From assembly GCA_024742815.1 (NCBI GenBank), contig JANSXX010000014.1, positions 34,721 to 98,720 on the forward strand: a DNA stretch of 64,000 nucleotides, given 5' to 3'. Shown piece by piece: positions 8,802-18,121 of the stretch. A program made the position numbers and the translations under genes. How positions within the stretch are numbered: position 1 is the stretch's first letter; each line of letters begins with the position of its first letter. This DNA is from HXMU1420-13 sp024742815. GTDB taxonomy: Bacteria; Bacteroidota; Rhodothermia; Balneolales; Balneolaceae. Under the pieces are notes generated by a model that was not told the origin of the DNA, did no database searches, and saw only the letters and a list, made by a program, of their open reading frames with translations.

Positions 8802-11663
8802 TTATTTAATCAACATCATTTTTCTAAGTTGTTGTTTGCCCTCAAAGTTGATACTGTAGAAATAGATTCCACTTGAAAGATCTGAGCCATCGAATCTGAA
8901 TTGATGTGTACCGGCAGTAAGATTCCCATCAACAAGGGTGGCTACTTTTCTCCCAAGCATATCAAAAACTTCTGCTTTAACACTCCCTGTGCGAGGAATA
9001 GAAAATGAAATATTTGTACTTGGGTTAAATGGGTTTGGATAATTCTGGTTGAGAATAACATTCCGCGGAATGTCTTCAGCATCTTCAATAGAGTTGATTA
9101 ATTTATCTTCCATCTTAAACACTAATGCCAAATCCCCTTCAGGCTCAAATCCAACTTTAGCAGCTGCTAATGGGATTTGATATCGATCATTTTCGCTGAA
9201 AATTTTTACAGTGTCACCAACAGACCTGACGTGCTGCACATAAACACTGTCGAATTCGGGAAAATCTTTTGTTTCTAACCGTAAAATAGCGGTATCAACA
9301 CGAGCGCTTCGCAGACCAAAAGGAACTACGGTTTCAACATTGCTGGTGTCAAAGAGCTGAGCTTTACTAAAATATTCTGCCTTTGCATTGATGCCATTTC
9401 CCAAAGCAAACACATTGTGAAAATGTGGAGTAGGATTGAGTGGTTTGGGAATAATCTTACCATCCTGAGCTAAATGAAAGCGATCCCCTACTGCTTCTTC
9501 CGATTCCAAATGTAAAGTAAGGGTTGGTTTAGGCTGGATATTTAACATCCCTTCTAAGGTAATCGGGCTTACTTGGTCAGAAAAAATCCCTTTGTATTTA
9601 AATTCGATATTTGCAGTTTGATCAGTCGCGAACACGGCAAAAGCCTGGTCGGGTTTAATCACAACTTCTTGTGCACCGGAATAAGTAGGAAACTCCCAAG
9701 CTCCAAATCCGCTATCAGCCATCGCATTCCATATGGCTATATCACGAGATACATTCATTCTTTGAGCAAACTCTGATGACCATTTCCAACTTTGTCCGAA
9801 TGGATTGCCTACGATCGAAACTCCAAATCTGGATAACGTATCTGATTTATTTCCAACAAAAAGAGGAATCGAAACATCATCCGTACTTGTGTAAAATGCA
9901 TTATTAAATCCCTCAATAGTTTCTTTTTCTAAACTATTCAGGTTTGCGGTTCTGGGCCACCCGCCCTGAACTCCTGTTGTTGCTGTGTCAATATCTTCCG
10001 GAATAAGGATAAAAAAGGAATCGCCTTGACGTAAGGTATCTGACAAACTAGTTGGTGGCTCATACTCTTCCGTAAGTGGATTATATACCAACAGATTATC
10101 CGGAATTTCATTTTCTGTCGGCAAACACTCTGAGCAAGAATTGCCGTACAATTCTAAATCGCTCAGATAGTCTTCAAAGGTAACATCATAGATCACCGGT
10201 GCCATCAACTCCCAACGATCCTTACCCTCTATGCCATCAAACTCAAATCTTGATTTAAAAGTATTGATAAGTAAAGTATCTGATAAGCCTGTGTATTCAC
10301 CCGCTCGATCGGCTAACTCGTAGGCAATTTTAATAAAATTAACGCTGGCTCGTGTATTCGATGGATAACTAAGTTTAAGTCGGTTTTGTGCCAGATCCTC
10401 CACACCGATTTCATATTCAGTTCCGGGAGTAATTAATGTTTCGTAACTACCATTGCCATCAGAGTCATGTCGCAAAACGTTGGTCGCTAAATTATTTTCT
10501 GAACTAAGTATGTTGGTAATTTTAATTCCTCCAATCCCCTCATTTACATTCCAATCGAAATAATCTTCAGGGTCGTTAACAAAGGTTTGAGGCAGTAAAT
10601 TTGCACTTTGACCAATGTTTGAAGCATTTATTATGGTCTTTGGCCCTTCCAATGAATTATAAATCGGTGCATGATTTACATATTCCAATTGATGAATTGG
10701 CCTTCTTAATTCTGACGCGCGTAAATAAATATTACCGGCTTCGTCTACGGCAACTTCAGATAGTTGCCCGAAACTTCCTCGACTTCCATTTTTTGGTATT
10801 TCAAAGACATCAATAAGATTTAATTCCGGGGTTAAAAAAACAAGGAATTGCTCAGGGGAAGAACTCCCGATTTCTGAGGTAGTAACAGTAATACGCCCAT
10901 TATCTTCAATAACAATCCGTTTTGTATCGAAGTTTGTTGATGAAGCTCCCGGTATTGAATTCACATCGTAACTTCCCACATTCGATCCATTCATATCGAA
11001 CGCATAAACTTCATTTAAACTGAGGATGTACATCATCTCCTCGTGCACTGCAATATCATTTAAAGATCCACTAAACTGAGAAAGCTGAAATTCTGCTCCA
11101 ACTACCGCTTGGTTTAATGAGGTATCCCATTCATATTCAACCACTCGATTATTGGGATCATCGAATAAGAAGAATCCATTCTCATTAGCATGTAACCTTC
11201 TGGCTTTTATCGCCCCGTTCGATTGTGTTTGGATAGTCTGTTTTAGTGTTCCATCATTCAATGAATAGATACGCAGTTCAGAATTAGCGGCTGAACTATT
11301 ATGTAACAATAATCCGACCAGTGAATCTGTCACCGCAACATCTGCATCATCGAAATTCCCTAAACCGGATGTACTGAATAAAACACCCAAACTATTTCCG
11401 GTTACAGCATCTATCTTTTTCATTCTGGATGAGTCTTTCACAAACTCATACAAAATTTGATTCTTCACAAAAAACGGATATACCACCGTGGTTTGCGCTT
11501 GATTACCCTCATTATAGATATTCAGTAAATCACCCTTCCCAATTCCTGTATCAACATATCCTTGGTTTGGTGCATCAGGAAACGTTTTTTGGGCTTTTAC
11601 TTCCTGTGTATTACTCATCAAAAGTGTGAGTACAGTGGCGAAAACTAAAACATACTTTTTCAT
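8802..11663 (-). CDS. Secreted T9SS-sorted protein with beta-propeller-like N-terminus (paralogue 1)
   Basis: A 953-residue exported protein. Residues 1-24 form a signal peptide ending in KAQ. The next ~300 residues contain repeated strand/turn blocks typical of propellers (VAVDEAGNIYLRASE, RIVIEDNGRITVTTSE). The middle holds blocks GIEGKDRWELMAPVIYD and GVQGGWPRT that recur in the gene upstream. The last ~80 residues are a T9SS type A sorting domain: NYPNPFNPSTNISF, VFDMLGRKV, GIYFYSINFEGK and the final MMLIK. Family knowledge says this domain directs export through the type IX machinery and cell-surface attachment or release. It starts 15 bp after the paralogue ends, so the two are almost surely co-transcribed, and a strong terminator follows. 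Enzymatic activity is not apparent. Confidence 0.85.
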   Translation of the reverse strand: MKKYVLVFATVLTLLMSNTQEVKAQKTFPDAPNQGYVDTGIGKGDLLNIYNEGNQAQTTVVYPFFVKNQILYEFVKDSSRMKKIDAVTGNSLGVLFSTSGLGNFDDADVAVTDSLVGLLLHNSSAANSELRIYSLNDGTLKQTIQTQSNGAIKARRLHANENGFFLFDDPNNRVVEYEWDTSLNQAVVGAEFQLSQFSGSLNDIAVHEEMMYILSLNEVYAFDMNGSNVGSYDVNSIPGASSTNFDTKRIVIEDNGRITVTTSEIGSSSPEQFLVFLTPELNLIDVFEIPKNGSRGSFGQLSEVAVDEAGNIYLRASELRRPIHQLEYVNHAPIYNSLEGPKTIINASNIGQSANLLPQTFVNDPEDYFDWNVNEGIGGIKITNILSSENNLATNVLRHDSDGNGSYETLITPGTEYEIGVEDLAQNRLKLSYPSNTRASVNFIKIAYELADRAGEYTGLSDTLLINTFKSRFEFDGIEGKDRWELMAPVIYDVTFEDYLSDLELYGNSCSECLPTENEIPDNLLVYNPLTEEYEPPTSLSDTLRQGDSFFILIPEDIDTATTGVQGGWPRTANLNSLEKETIEGFNNAFYTSTDDVSIPLFVGNKSDTLSRFGVSIVGNPFGQSWKWSSEFAQRMNVSRDIAIWNAMADSGFGAWEFPTYSGAQEVVIKPDQAFAVFATDQTANIEFKYKGIFSDQVSPITLEGMLNIQPKPTLTLHLESEEAVGDRFHLAQDGKIIPKPLNPTPHFHNVFALGNGINAKAEYFSKAQLFDTSNVETVVPFGLRSARVDTAILRLETKDFPEFDSVYVQHVRSVGDTVKIFSENDRYQIPLAAAKVGFEPEGDLALVFKMEDKLINSIEDAEDIPRNVILNQNYPNPFNPSTNISFSIPRTGSVKAEVFDMLGRKVATLVDGNLTAGTHQFRFDGSDLSSGIYFYSINFEGKQQLRKMMLIK

Positions 11664-11678
11664 GGTTATTCCTCTTAC

Positions 11679-14459
11679 TTATTTGATGAGCGTTATTGAC
11701 TGTGTGCGTACCTGATTGTTCGCAGTAATGCGTACGAAATACACTCCGGAGTTTTGCTTCGATAAATCAAGGCGAAGGGTGTGCGTACCTGCCTGTTTAA
11801 ACTCGAGATCGTTCAGTTCCATTATTCGCTGACCTAAAGTGTTAAACACTTCTATTTGAACATTTGAGGCGTTTGGTAACCGGTATTGAATATTTGTAAC
11901 CGGATTGAATGGGTTCGGATAGGCTCCTATTTTGAAATCTATAGGCATTGAATTCTCTACTTCTGATGAAACATTTTGTGCGTTATTCAAAATCAGAAAT
12001 AGGTTTCCTTGATGCTTCCAAGTTTCCCCATCGTGTTTTAGACTAAGAGTAACAGGAGACTCGATAAGATTGTGAGAAACTACCTCTCCAGAAGGCAAAT
12101 GTTCTTCAATATGTACTGAGCTTATGTGATTGGATAAATCTGCTAAGTTGATACTTAGTGTTGCTTTATCCGACTTCGTAGATCTTATACCAATTGGAAC
12201 AACCAACTCCTTTCCAAAATCACCATAGATTATCGCCATTGGTTTTTCATTATCTCCGATTGCAAATACTTCGTGATAAGTATCGGATAAACTAAACAGC
12301 TTCTGCGCGCTCAGCTCAGAGAAATAGACATCCAGTTGATCCCCAAAACCATCATCATTCAGGTAAAGTGACAAAGGATCTGGTTGTTGCATTTTTTTGG
12401 GGATAGGAATACTGCCCCCTACAGTTCCGGCAGAGTAAAAAGTAAGTGAAGCATTAGCAGAGGATCCCTGCAACCAGAAACCCTGCCCCTGAGAAATCAG
12501 ATATAAATTGAGGTTTTGATTATTTGTTGGTGAAAGTGGCAAATATAAATATCGGCCGGCACCATTATTGTAGCTTGCCTCCCAATAGGTCAATATTTGA
12601 GAGGTTGAGTCTGCCACAAAAAAGGGATTTCTCAAGTTATACGGGGTTGTGTAAGGATTACCTAATAAGTTAAAACCTTGGTATTCTGGCTGGGCTTTAT
12701 TAGTTGTATAGATCAGCTCAAGCTCAAAATTTTCATTATTTGGAATTCCAGATTTCTCTGTAATTAAATCTATTTGTTTAGGCCACCCCCCTTGTACACC
12801 CGGCTCGTTTAAATCATCATCTTCATATACATATACAGCTATTCCCCTTCCAATCTGCATTATTTGTGAAAAATCGGTTACTGGGCTCCAATCTTCATCT
12901 TGGGTGTTGTACGTAAAAACATTTGGTGAACCTAGTGGCAGATCACTTCCTACTGCTCCTTGAGTCCAAAGTGGATCTAAAAACTCCTCATAGGTGAGGT
13001 TTTTTCTTGTAGAGGCCAATAAACGCCAACCATCCACTCCAGAAACACCATTAATAACTACACTATTACCTAATATTGTTGCCAGAATGTTTCCTTTTTT
13101 ATCAGGATTAAATCCAGTTCCATCGCCCCATTTATAAGTGAAAATATTTGATACTGAACCGAAAGTGTATAAGTTAGCATTAGCTTCAATAACTAGCCTA
13201 CCGGATATTATTTCGGATATAGAGACATCTAATGAATCGGTATTATCAGTGGATATTTCTTCAGTGTTTGCATCGTATATACCGTCATTATTTGCATCAT
13301 AGTAAAGTATAAAACTATTATTTATGCCCAGATTTGGGTATAACCGAATAGCAACGACAGTATCTTCAATATTCCAATCTTGAAAAGCGATCATATCCTT
13401 CGTGACAGGATAGTATCCCGTTGGTTGATTTAGAACTACCTGCGAAAACTGATTCGAATTGTTATTGAAAGGAGGTGAATTAAAATCATCCAGCATCCTT
13501 ATTGAACGATCAGCAGCATGGGTGATGTAAATATTTCCATCATAGTCTACATCAAGATCCGTTATAGTAGAAAAATCTCCACGACTCCCGCCTATGGGTA
13601 ATTCAACTTCCCCTAAAAACTGAAATCCACCTCCGAAAAATATTAAACGCTTTGTGGATGGAGTTAACGATTTAGCTGCCCCATTTGGTTGATCGTTAAC
13701 AGCAACAACAATTCGACCATTGTCTTCTACTACCATAGCTTCTATGGTGAGTTCTCTGCCGCTGGCTATATTCTGGGTATCAAAATCGAATTTTGTACCT
13801 TCGTCTCCATTTGGATCAAATCGTTTGATAGCATTGTCTGATTTATCCCACACATAATACACTTCGAAATCACGCCTGGCACCAATTCCCCCAACATCAC
13901 CGGGCAAGAGTATCCGATTTAGAAAAATATTTTTTGATGCATAGAACCCGGAATTATTCATACCTGTAGTGTCTGGATCAAATCGGATTACCCTATTGTT
14001 CAAGCTATCAAAAGCGATAAATGCTTCTTCTGATATCCTGTTTAAATGTGTGAATCTAGAATTAATACCGATTTGTAAAGGACCCAGCCCTTGATTTTTA
14101 AATCCACCAGTTACATAATCGTAGGATAAGAGGTAATTGTCTCCTTCAAAATCTACTGAGAAAACAAGTTGATCATCAACAGTTATCAAATCGTAAAATG
14201 TAAGATCATCACCCGGATTTGCGATAAGAACTGAATCTACAGGTACTTGAACTGAGGTTGTATCATAAATATATATTTGATTGATTGGAGCAGTTGCCTC
14301 AAATAGCTTCCCTTTAATAGCTGAAACCTTTGCTGTATTTGCACTACCTAATGTAGGTGCGCTTGAGTTAAACACTTTTTTGAGTGGTGCATCTTGAGCT
14401 ACTGCACTAAAGGCTACCACAAAACTAAAAACAGATAGAAATAGTAGTTTTTTCTGCAT
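11679..14459 (-). CDS. Secreted T9SS-sorted protein with beta-propeller-like N-terminus (paralogue 2)
   Basis: A 926-residue paralogue of the gene downstream. A signal peptide (1-21, ending AVAQ) is followed by a propeller-like region with asp-rich 'DVDYDGNIYITHAADRSIRML' type blades, calcium-site-like DANNDGIYDANTEE, a central GVSGVDGWRLLAST block, GVQGGWPKQIDL, and a T9SS type A sorting domain (AYPNPFNPVTNIQY, VFNTLGQRIMEL, SGVYFVRITANNQ, ending SITLIK). It is the first gene of a two-gene unit. A 21-bp direct-repeat box lies 51 bp before its start codon, identical in layout to one before the kinase/regulator genes upstream, which suggests control by that two-component system. The function of the exported protein is unknown. 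Confidence 0.85.
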   Translation of the reverse strand: MQKKLLFLSVFSFVVAFSAVAQDAPLKKVFNSSAPTLGSANTAKVSAIKGKLFEATAPINQIYIYDTTSVQVPVDSVLIANPGDDLTFYDLITVDDQLVFSVDFEGDNYLLSYDYVTGGFKNQGLGPLQIGINSRFTHLNRISEEAFIAFDSLNNRVIRFDPDTTGMNNSGFYASKNIFLNRILLPGDVGGIGARRDFEVYYVWDKSDNAIKRFDPNGDEGTKFDFDTQNIASGRELTIEAMVVEDNGRIVVAVNDQPNGAAKSLTPSTKRLIFFGGGFQFLGEVELPIGGSRGDFSTITDLDVDYDGNIYITHAADRSIRMLDDFNSPPFNNNSNQFSQVVLNQPTGYYPVTKDMIAFQDWNIEDTVVAIRLYPNLGINNSFILYYDANNDGIYDANTEEISTDNTDSLDVSISEIISGRLVIEANANLYTFGSVSNIFTYKWGDGTGFNPDKKGNILATILGNSVVINGVSGVDGWRLLASTRKNLTYEEFLDPLWTQGAVGSDLPLGSPNVFTYNTQDEDWSPVTDFSQIMQIGRGIAVYVYEDDDLNEPGVQGGWPKQIDLITEKSGIPNNENFELELIYTTNKAQPEYQGFNLLGNPYTTPYNLRNPFFVADSTSQILTYWEASYNNGAGRYLYLPLSPTNNQNLNLYLISQGQGFWLQGSSANASLTFYSAGTVGGSIPIPKKMQQPDPLSLYLNDDGFGDQLDVYFSELSAQKLFSLSDTYHEVFAIGDNEKPMAIIYGDFGKELVVPIGIRSTKSDKATLSINLADLSNHISSVHIEEHLPSGEVVSHNLIESPVTLSLKHDGETWKHQGNLFLILNNAQNVSSEVENSMPIDFKIGAYPNPFNPVTNIQYRLPNASNVQIEVFNTLGQRIMELNDLEFKQAGTHTLRLDLSKQNSGVYFVRITANNQVRTQSITLIK

Positions 14460-14509
14460 AACAATGGATTATTTGGAGTTGCAGAAACCTACTTATGCTG
14501 GAAATGCCA

Positions 14510-14530
14510 ATCAGGTGACAGATGGGTGAC
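14510..14530 (-). promoter_or_regulatory. Direct-repeat operator box upstream of T9SS operon
   Basis: On the minus strand this reads GTCACC, CATC, TGTCACCTGAT: two GTCACC half-sites with an 11-bp period. A -7-like element TAGGTTTC begins 18 bp after the box, and the start codon is 51 bp away. The same layout occurs at 17891-17911. Binding by the adjacent LuxR-type regulator is inference. Confidence 0.6.
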
Positions 14531-14591
14531 GAATTTTATAAAACCTCCAAAAATCGGATATCTAGCTGAAGTTCACTCGGAAAGATATCAA

Positions 14592-15284
14592 TTAAACTGT
14601 AGTAAGCGCCTCTTCTATACTCTGACTTTTAGGTAAGTTCATACGCTTTTTCAGACGAACTTTTGAGCGCTTCACACTTTCCGGTTCAATCGAAAGGTGA
14701 CTTGCAATTTCTTTATTACTAAATCCAAACTTAATAAGTAATAACAAACGCTTGTCTAATAATGTGAGATGAGGATAGGTGTGGGAGATACTTTCGAAAA
14801 TGGGGTCTTTTATATTCGAGATTTGTTTCGCCTGCTCTTCGTTCAACACTCCGGTATTTATCACGTTCGAAAGTGAAAGCCATTCCCGCATGCGCATGTA
14901 ATCGCGTTCCAACTTTGCTTTTAACCGCTCGAGCAACTGTATGAAATCATCTTCGTCAACTGGCTTTAAGATGTAATCAAATACTGAAACGCGAATTGCT
15001 CGTAGCATGTGCTCATCATGAGCAGTAGTGATTACAGTGATTGGTTGATCATCCCCAAAATGACCAATAATATCCAAACTGTTTTTATCGCGCAGCATGA
15101 TATCGAGAAAGAGTACATCAATATTCGTAAGAAGTTCTCGATCGCTTTCCGAATTCGCGTCTAAATCGTATTGCTTTCCAACCATCTCCATTTCAAGTCC
15201 ATCTATGGAGATATTTTTTAGATAATACTCGACTGACTCTAACGCTTGAGGGTCATCATCTACTATGGCATATTTTACTTTCAA
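14592..15284 (-). CDS. Response regulator with receiver and LuxR-type helix-turn-helix domains
   Basis: A 230-residue cytoplasmic DNA-binding regulator. The receiver domain (1-115) has the acidic triad region VDDDP, phospho-acceptor Asp61 in LFLDIML, Thr86/Thr87 in VITTAHD and Lys107 in LKPVD. Residues ~165-225 form a LuxR/GerE-like helix-turn-helix (LTLLDKRLLLLIKFGFSNKEIASHL, then VKRSKVRLKKRMNL). It lies 69 bp downstream of a histidine kinase of the His_kinase (PF06580) class on the same strand, which is surely its partner. Kinases of that class usually pair with LytTR regulators, so the LuxR-type output is somewhat unusual. Direct-repeat boxes in two nearby promoters are its likely targets. 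Confidence 0.9.
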   Translation of the reverse strand: MKVKYAIVDDDPQALESVEYYLKNISIDGLEMEMVGKQYDLDANSESDRELLTNIDVLFLDIMLRDKNSLDIIGHFGDDQPITVITTAHDEHMLRAIRVSVFDYILKPVDEDDFIQLLERLKAKLERDYMRMREWLSLSNVINTGVLNEEQAKQISNIKDPIFESISHTYPHLTLLDKRLLLLIKFGFSNKEIASHLSIEPESVKRSKVRLKKRMNLPKSQSIEEALTTV

Positions 15285-15353
15285 AAAACCTTGATTTCTT
15301 ATCTATTCCATGGACCTTTTCCAGCGCGAAAGGTATACAAAAAAATCAAACTC

Positions 15354-17447
15354 TCAACTTACAACAGGTATACAAAACTCTACTTCTACCCCACGATTAT
15401 CACTTGAACGATCTGGGCTTTTTATGGTAAATGAATAGGGTTTACCGGTGATTTTTTTAAGTAACTCGAAGCGTTCGCCCGTAATTTTTATCGCCAATGA
15501 TTTTTTGCTGGTCAAGGCGTCTCCTTTTTTAAATCCTGCTCCATTATCACGAACCCGAATGGCCAAGTGAGCCTTTTTCTTAACAATCTCAATGTCAATC
15601 TTTCCGCGTTCATCTTGTTTAGGTAAAATGCCGTGTTCCACCGCATTTTCAATAAATGGTTGTGCAAGCATAGGCGGAATTAGGATAGAATCAGTTTGAA
15701 TATTTTCATCTATCTCAAAGTTATAGTCAAAGGTATTACCCGTTCTAATTTGTTGAAGCCGTAAAAATTCGTTTAGTAGTTCTAATTCTTGATTTAGAGT
15801 AATAAAAGGTTCTCTGCTGAAATTGAGCACCATTCTAGTCACTTTAGCGAACTTAGCTACAAAGTTTGAGGTGTCTTTAACTTCCCTGTTTTGCAATACA
15901 AAACTCTGTATAGATACCAACGCATTAAATAAAAAATGGGGATTCATTTGAACCGACAATAATCGCTGATGCATATCCTGTAATTCTCGCTGCTGTTTAC
16001 TTACACGTCGTTGATATAGCATATATCCACCGGTAACAATCAGAATCAAAAGTAATCCAACAGAAATAATTTGGGTATTTCTTGTTTTGATGAGTGCGGC
16101 TTGTAACCGGCTTTCATTCTGCAAAAAGTCGATCTCTGTTTGCTTCTTCTCTGTTTCATATTTTGTTTGAAGGTCTTCGATCCGTTGTAAATTTTCGGCC
16201 TTTAACAAACTATCCCTGTATTGAATATGAGCTTTATAGGCTTCAAACGCCGACTCAGTATTACCTAATCGTTGTTCAATTTCAGATAAATTACCATAGC
16301 TTTGTGATATGGTACCATATCTACCTAATTGTTCACCCAAGCGGATTCCGATTAAAGCAAAACTTTTCGCTCGGTTTAAATCATTCAACTGTAATGCAGT
16401 GTACGAGATATTGTTTGCTGCACGCGCTTGAAGCACTGCATTCCCGAGATCAACCGCAACTTGATAAGATTCTACATATTTGTCATTGGCTAATTCAAGC
16501 TGTCCAAGTTGCGAATGAATGTTACCAATATTATTCAATCGAGAACTGTAAATAGCATAATCTTTTTGTTTGAAGGCGAATTCGAGTGAGCGCTGGTAAT
16601 TAATTAATGCACTATCCAACTCGTTTTGCATCGAATGCATATTTGCCAATGTTGCGTAGGCAAAACCTTTGAGGTAATCATTCTGTGTTTGATTTGCTGC
16701 ATTCACAAATAATCGTGCAAATTCTTTACTACGCTCCAGGTATAATTCTGTCTCAATTTCAGCTCCTGTCTCTTCACCATAACTCACGAGAGCGCTGTAC
16801 GAGGCTGCTAGTATTTGGTAGGTTCGCATTTCTAAATCAACATCTCCAATGCTAATAGAATACTCTCTATTATCTAAACCCATCTCGATAGCATCATCAA
16901 ACATTTGCTGTCGATAATACATCGATGCTTGATTATGCCGAAACTGTCCTACCAACTTTTGCAGTAAACTATCTGAACTAAAATTATTGTCAGAAATGGC
17001 AACTGATTCCGCTTTCTCTAAAAAATATAATGTAGAATCAATAACACTATAATTGGAGTAATAATCAGACAAATATTTATAGCCTCTGGCTAGGTAAAGA
17101 TTATTTTCTGCTTGTTTTGCTAAATGTATAAGTTGGTTGGATACCGATTGAAAAGCTTGCATATCTAATCGGGAAAGTCCCATTCCCAGAAAGTAAAGTG
17201 CTTCTAATTTAAGTGGGGTATCGTCTTCAGCTTCAGCCATTTGATAGTACAATTCAGCATAAAATCGTATGGAATCGTATTCACTTTCCTGATAAAAATC
17301 CATGATGAAAGAGTTCACTTCTTCGGGATTTTTTAGCAAATCCGTATTCAATTCTTTCAGCGAGGATCTAACGTCTACGGATTGCGCATTCACTGAACTG
17401 AACACTAAAACACTTAAAACTACTTCTTTAAGAAATGTGATTCGCAT
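15354..17447 (-). CDS. TPR-containing sensor histidine kinase (His_kinase/LytS-type)
   Basis: The membrane sensor of the adjacent regulator. An N-terminal signal or anchor sequence (residues 1-22, ending NAQS) is followed by roughly 350 residues of tetratricopeptide-like helical repeats (for example YKYLSDYYS, FAYATLANMHSMQNELDSALINYQRSLEFA). Then come a coiled coil, one membrane segment (VGLLLILIVTGGYMLY) and a cytoplasmic kinase. The kinase has the PF06580 phospho-acceptor block with His504 in MNPHFLFN, then an HATPase domain with PFIENAVEHGI and VRDNGAGF. The TPR domain would be periplasmic if the first segment is a cleaved signal. I use the ATG at 17447; an upstream GTG at 17468 adds seven residues before the hydrophobic segment. 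Confidence 0.88.
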   Translation of the reverse strand: MRITFLKEVVLSVLVFSSVNAQSVDVRSSLKELNTDLLKNPEEVNSFIMDFYQESEYDSIRFYAELYYQMAEAEDDTPLKLEALYFLGMGLSRLDMQAFQSVSNQLIHLAKQAENNLYLARGYKYLSDYYSNYSVIDSTLYFLEKAESVAISDNNFSSDSLLQKLVGQFRHNQASMYYRQQMFDDAIEMGLDNREYSISIGDVDLEMRTYQILAASYSALVSYGEETGAEIETELYLERSKEFARLFVNAANQTQNDYLKGFAYATLANMHSMQNELDSALINYQRSLEFAFKQKDYAIYSSRLNNIGNIHSQLGQLELANDKYVESYQVAVDLGNAVLQARAANNISYTALQLNDLNRAKSFALIGIRLGEQLGRYGTISQSYGNLSEIEQRLGNTESAFEAYKAHIQYRDSLLKAENLQRIEDLQTKYETEKKQTEIDFLQNESRLQAALIKTRNTQIISVGLLLILIVTGGYMLYQRRVSKQQRELQDMHQRLLSVQMNPHFLFNALVSIQSFVLQNREVKDTSNFVAKFAKVTRMVLNFSREPFITLNQELELLNEFLRLQQIRTGNTFDYNFEIDENIQTDSILIPPMLAQPFIENAVEHGILPKQDERGKIDIEIVKKKAHLAIRVRDNGAGFKKGDALTSKKSLAIKITGERFELLKKITGKPYSFTIKSPDRSSDNRGVEVEFCIPVVS

Positions 17448-17552
17448 CTGATATAATTGAGGTATCACAACAATACTGGATTAGCCTCATTTCGGCAATA
17501 GCCATATCTGGATTTACTAATTATCATACTTCATATTTATGGCACAATATCG

Positions 17553-17840
17553 CTATGCAGTGGGGAAAAAATAGCTTGTCAGCTTTTGGATAGTCTCAGG
17601 TTTCTTCATCCTTTGTATCACTTTTGATCTAACTGAACATATCTGACAAACAATTACTTTTTTTTCATTCAGCGGAACAGTTTCCAGCTCTACAATTTGT
17701 TTGATTAGTGGATGTTTTTTTCCTTCCCACGCGCCACAACTCATGCAACGATTTTTTTGAGTGATCTCCTTAATAATCGATAAGGTTGATTCATTATCAT
17801 CGCTTTTGGTGGTGTGTGAAGCACCATCATTTTTGCTCAT
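17553..17840 (-). CDS. Small CxxC...CxxC zinc-ribbon-like protein of unknown function
   Basis: A 95-residue acidic-to-basic protein. Two cysteine pairs, Cys32-X2-Cys35 (CMSC) and Cys65-X2-Cys68 (CQIC), would form one four-cysteine zinc site. The first 30 residues are polar and probably disordered, and the end is lysine-rich with hydrophobic FFPT. It is the first gene of the kinase/regulator unit, ~105 bp upstream of the kinase, and the shared direct-repeat box sits 51 bp before its start. I do not recognise the family. A role as a cytoplasmic accessory or anti-activator of the two-component system is possible but inferred only from position. Confidence 0.7.
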   Translation of the reverse strand: MSKNDGASHTTKSDDNESTLSIIKEITQKNRCMSCGAWEGKKHPLIKQIVELETVPLNEKKVIVCQICSVRSKVIQRMKKPETIQKLTSYFFPTA

Positions 17841-17890
17841 TGCCTTCTTTTTTAGTGAACTTGAAAAGTATACGAGCTAATAAATGGTCT

Positions 17891-17911
17891 ATCAGGTGAC
17901 AATCCGGTGAC
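17891..17911 (-). promoter_or_regulatory. Direct-repeat operator box upstream of zinc-ribbon/kinase/regulator genes
   Basis: On the minus strand this reads GTCACC, GGAT, TGTCACCTGAT, matching the box at 14510-14530 in 17 fixed positions, in distance to the start codon (51 bp) and in distance to the TA-rich element (TATACTTT begins 18 bp after the box). The fixed spacing suggests an activator site overlapping the -33 region. Confidence 0.6.
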
Positions 17912-18121
17912 AAGCAGTACAACCTATGTCAAAAAGAATCTGTTAGCACTACTATTCATTCTTGATAAAAAAGCTTGAACAACCAAGGCTTCATGGCTTG
18001 ATTAAGCACGATTCATAAACACTTCTTATCTAGAATACTTTTTGGAACATTATCTTTAAAACACGCTGAAATCGCCTGAAAGACTCTGTATTTTTGAGCT
18101 CACTTTATATCTACTCGTTTA

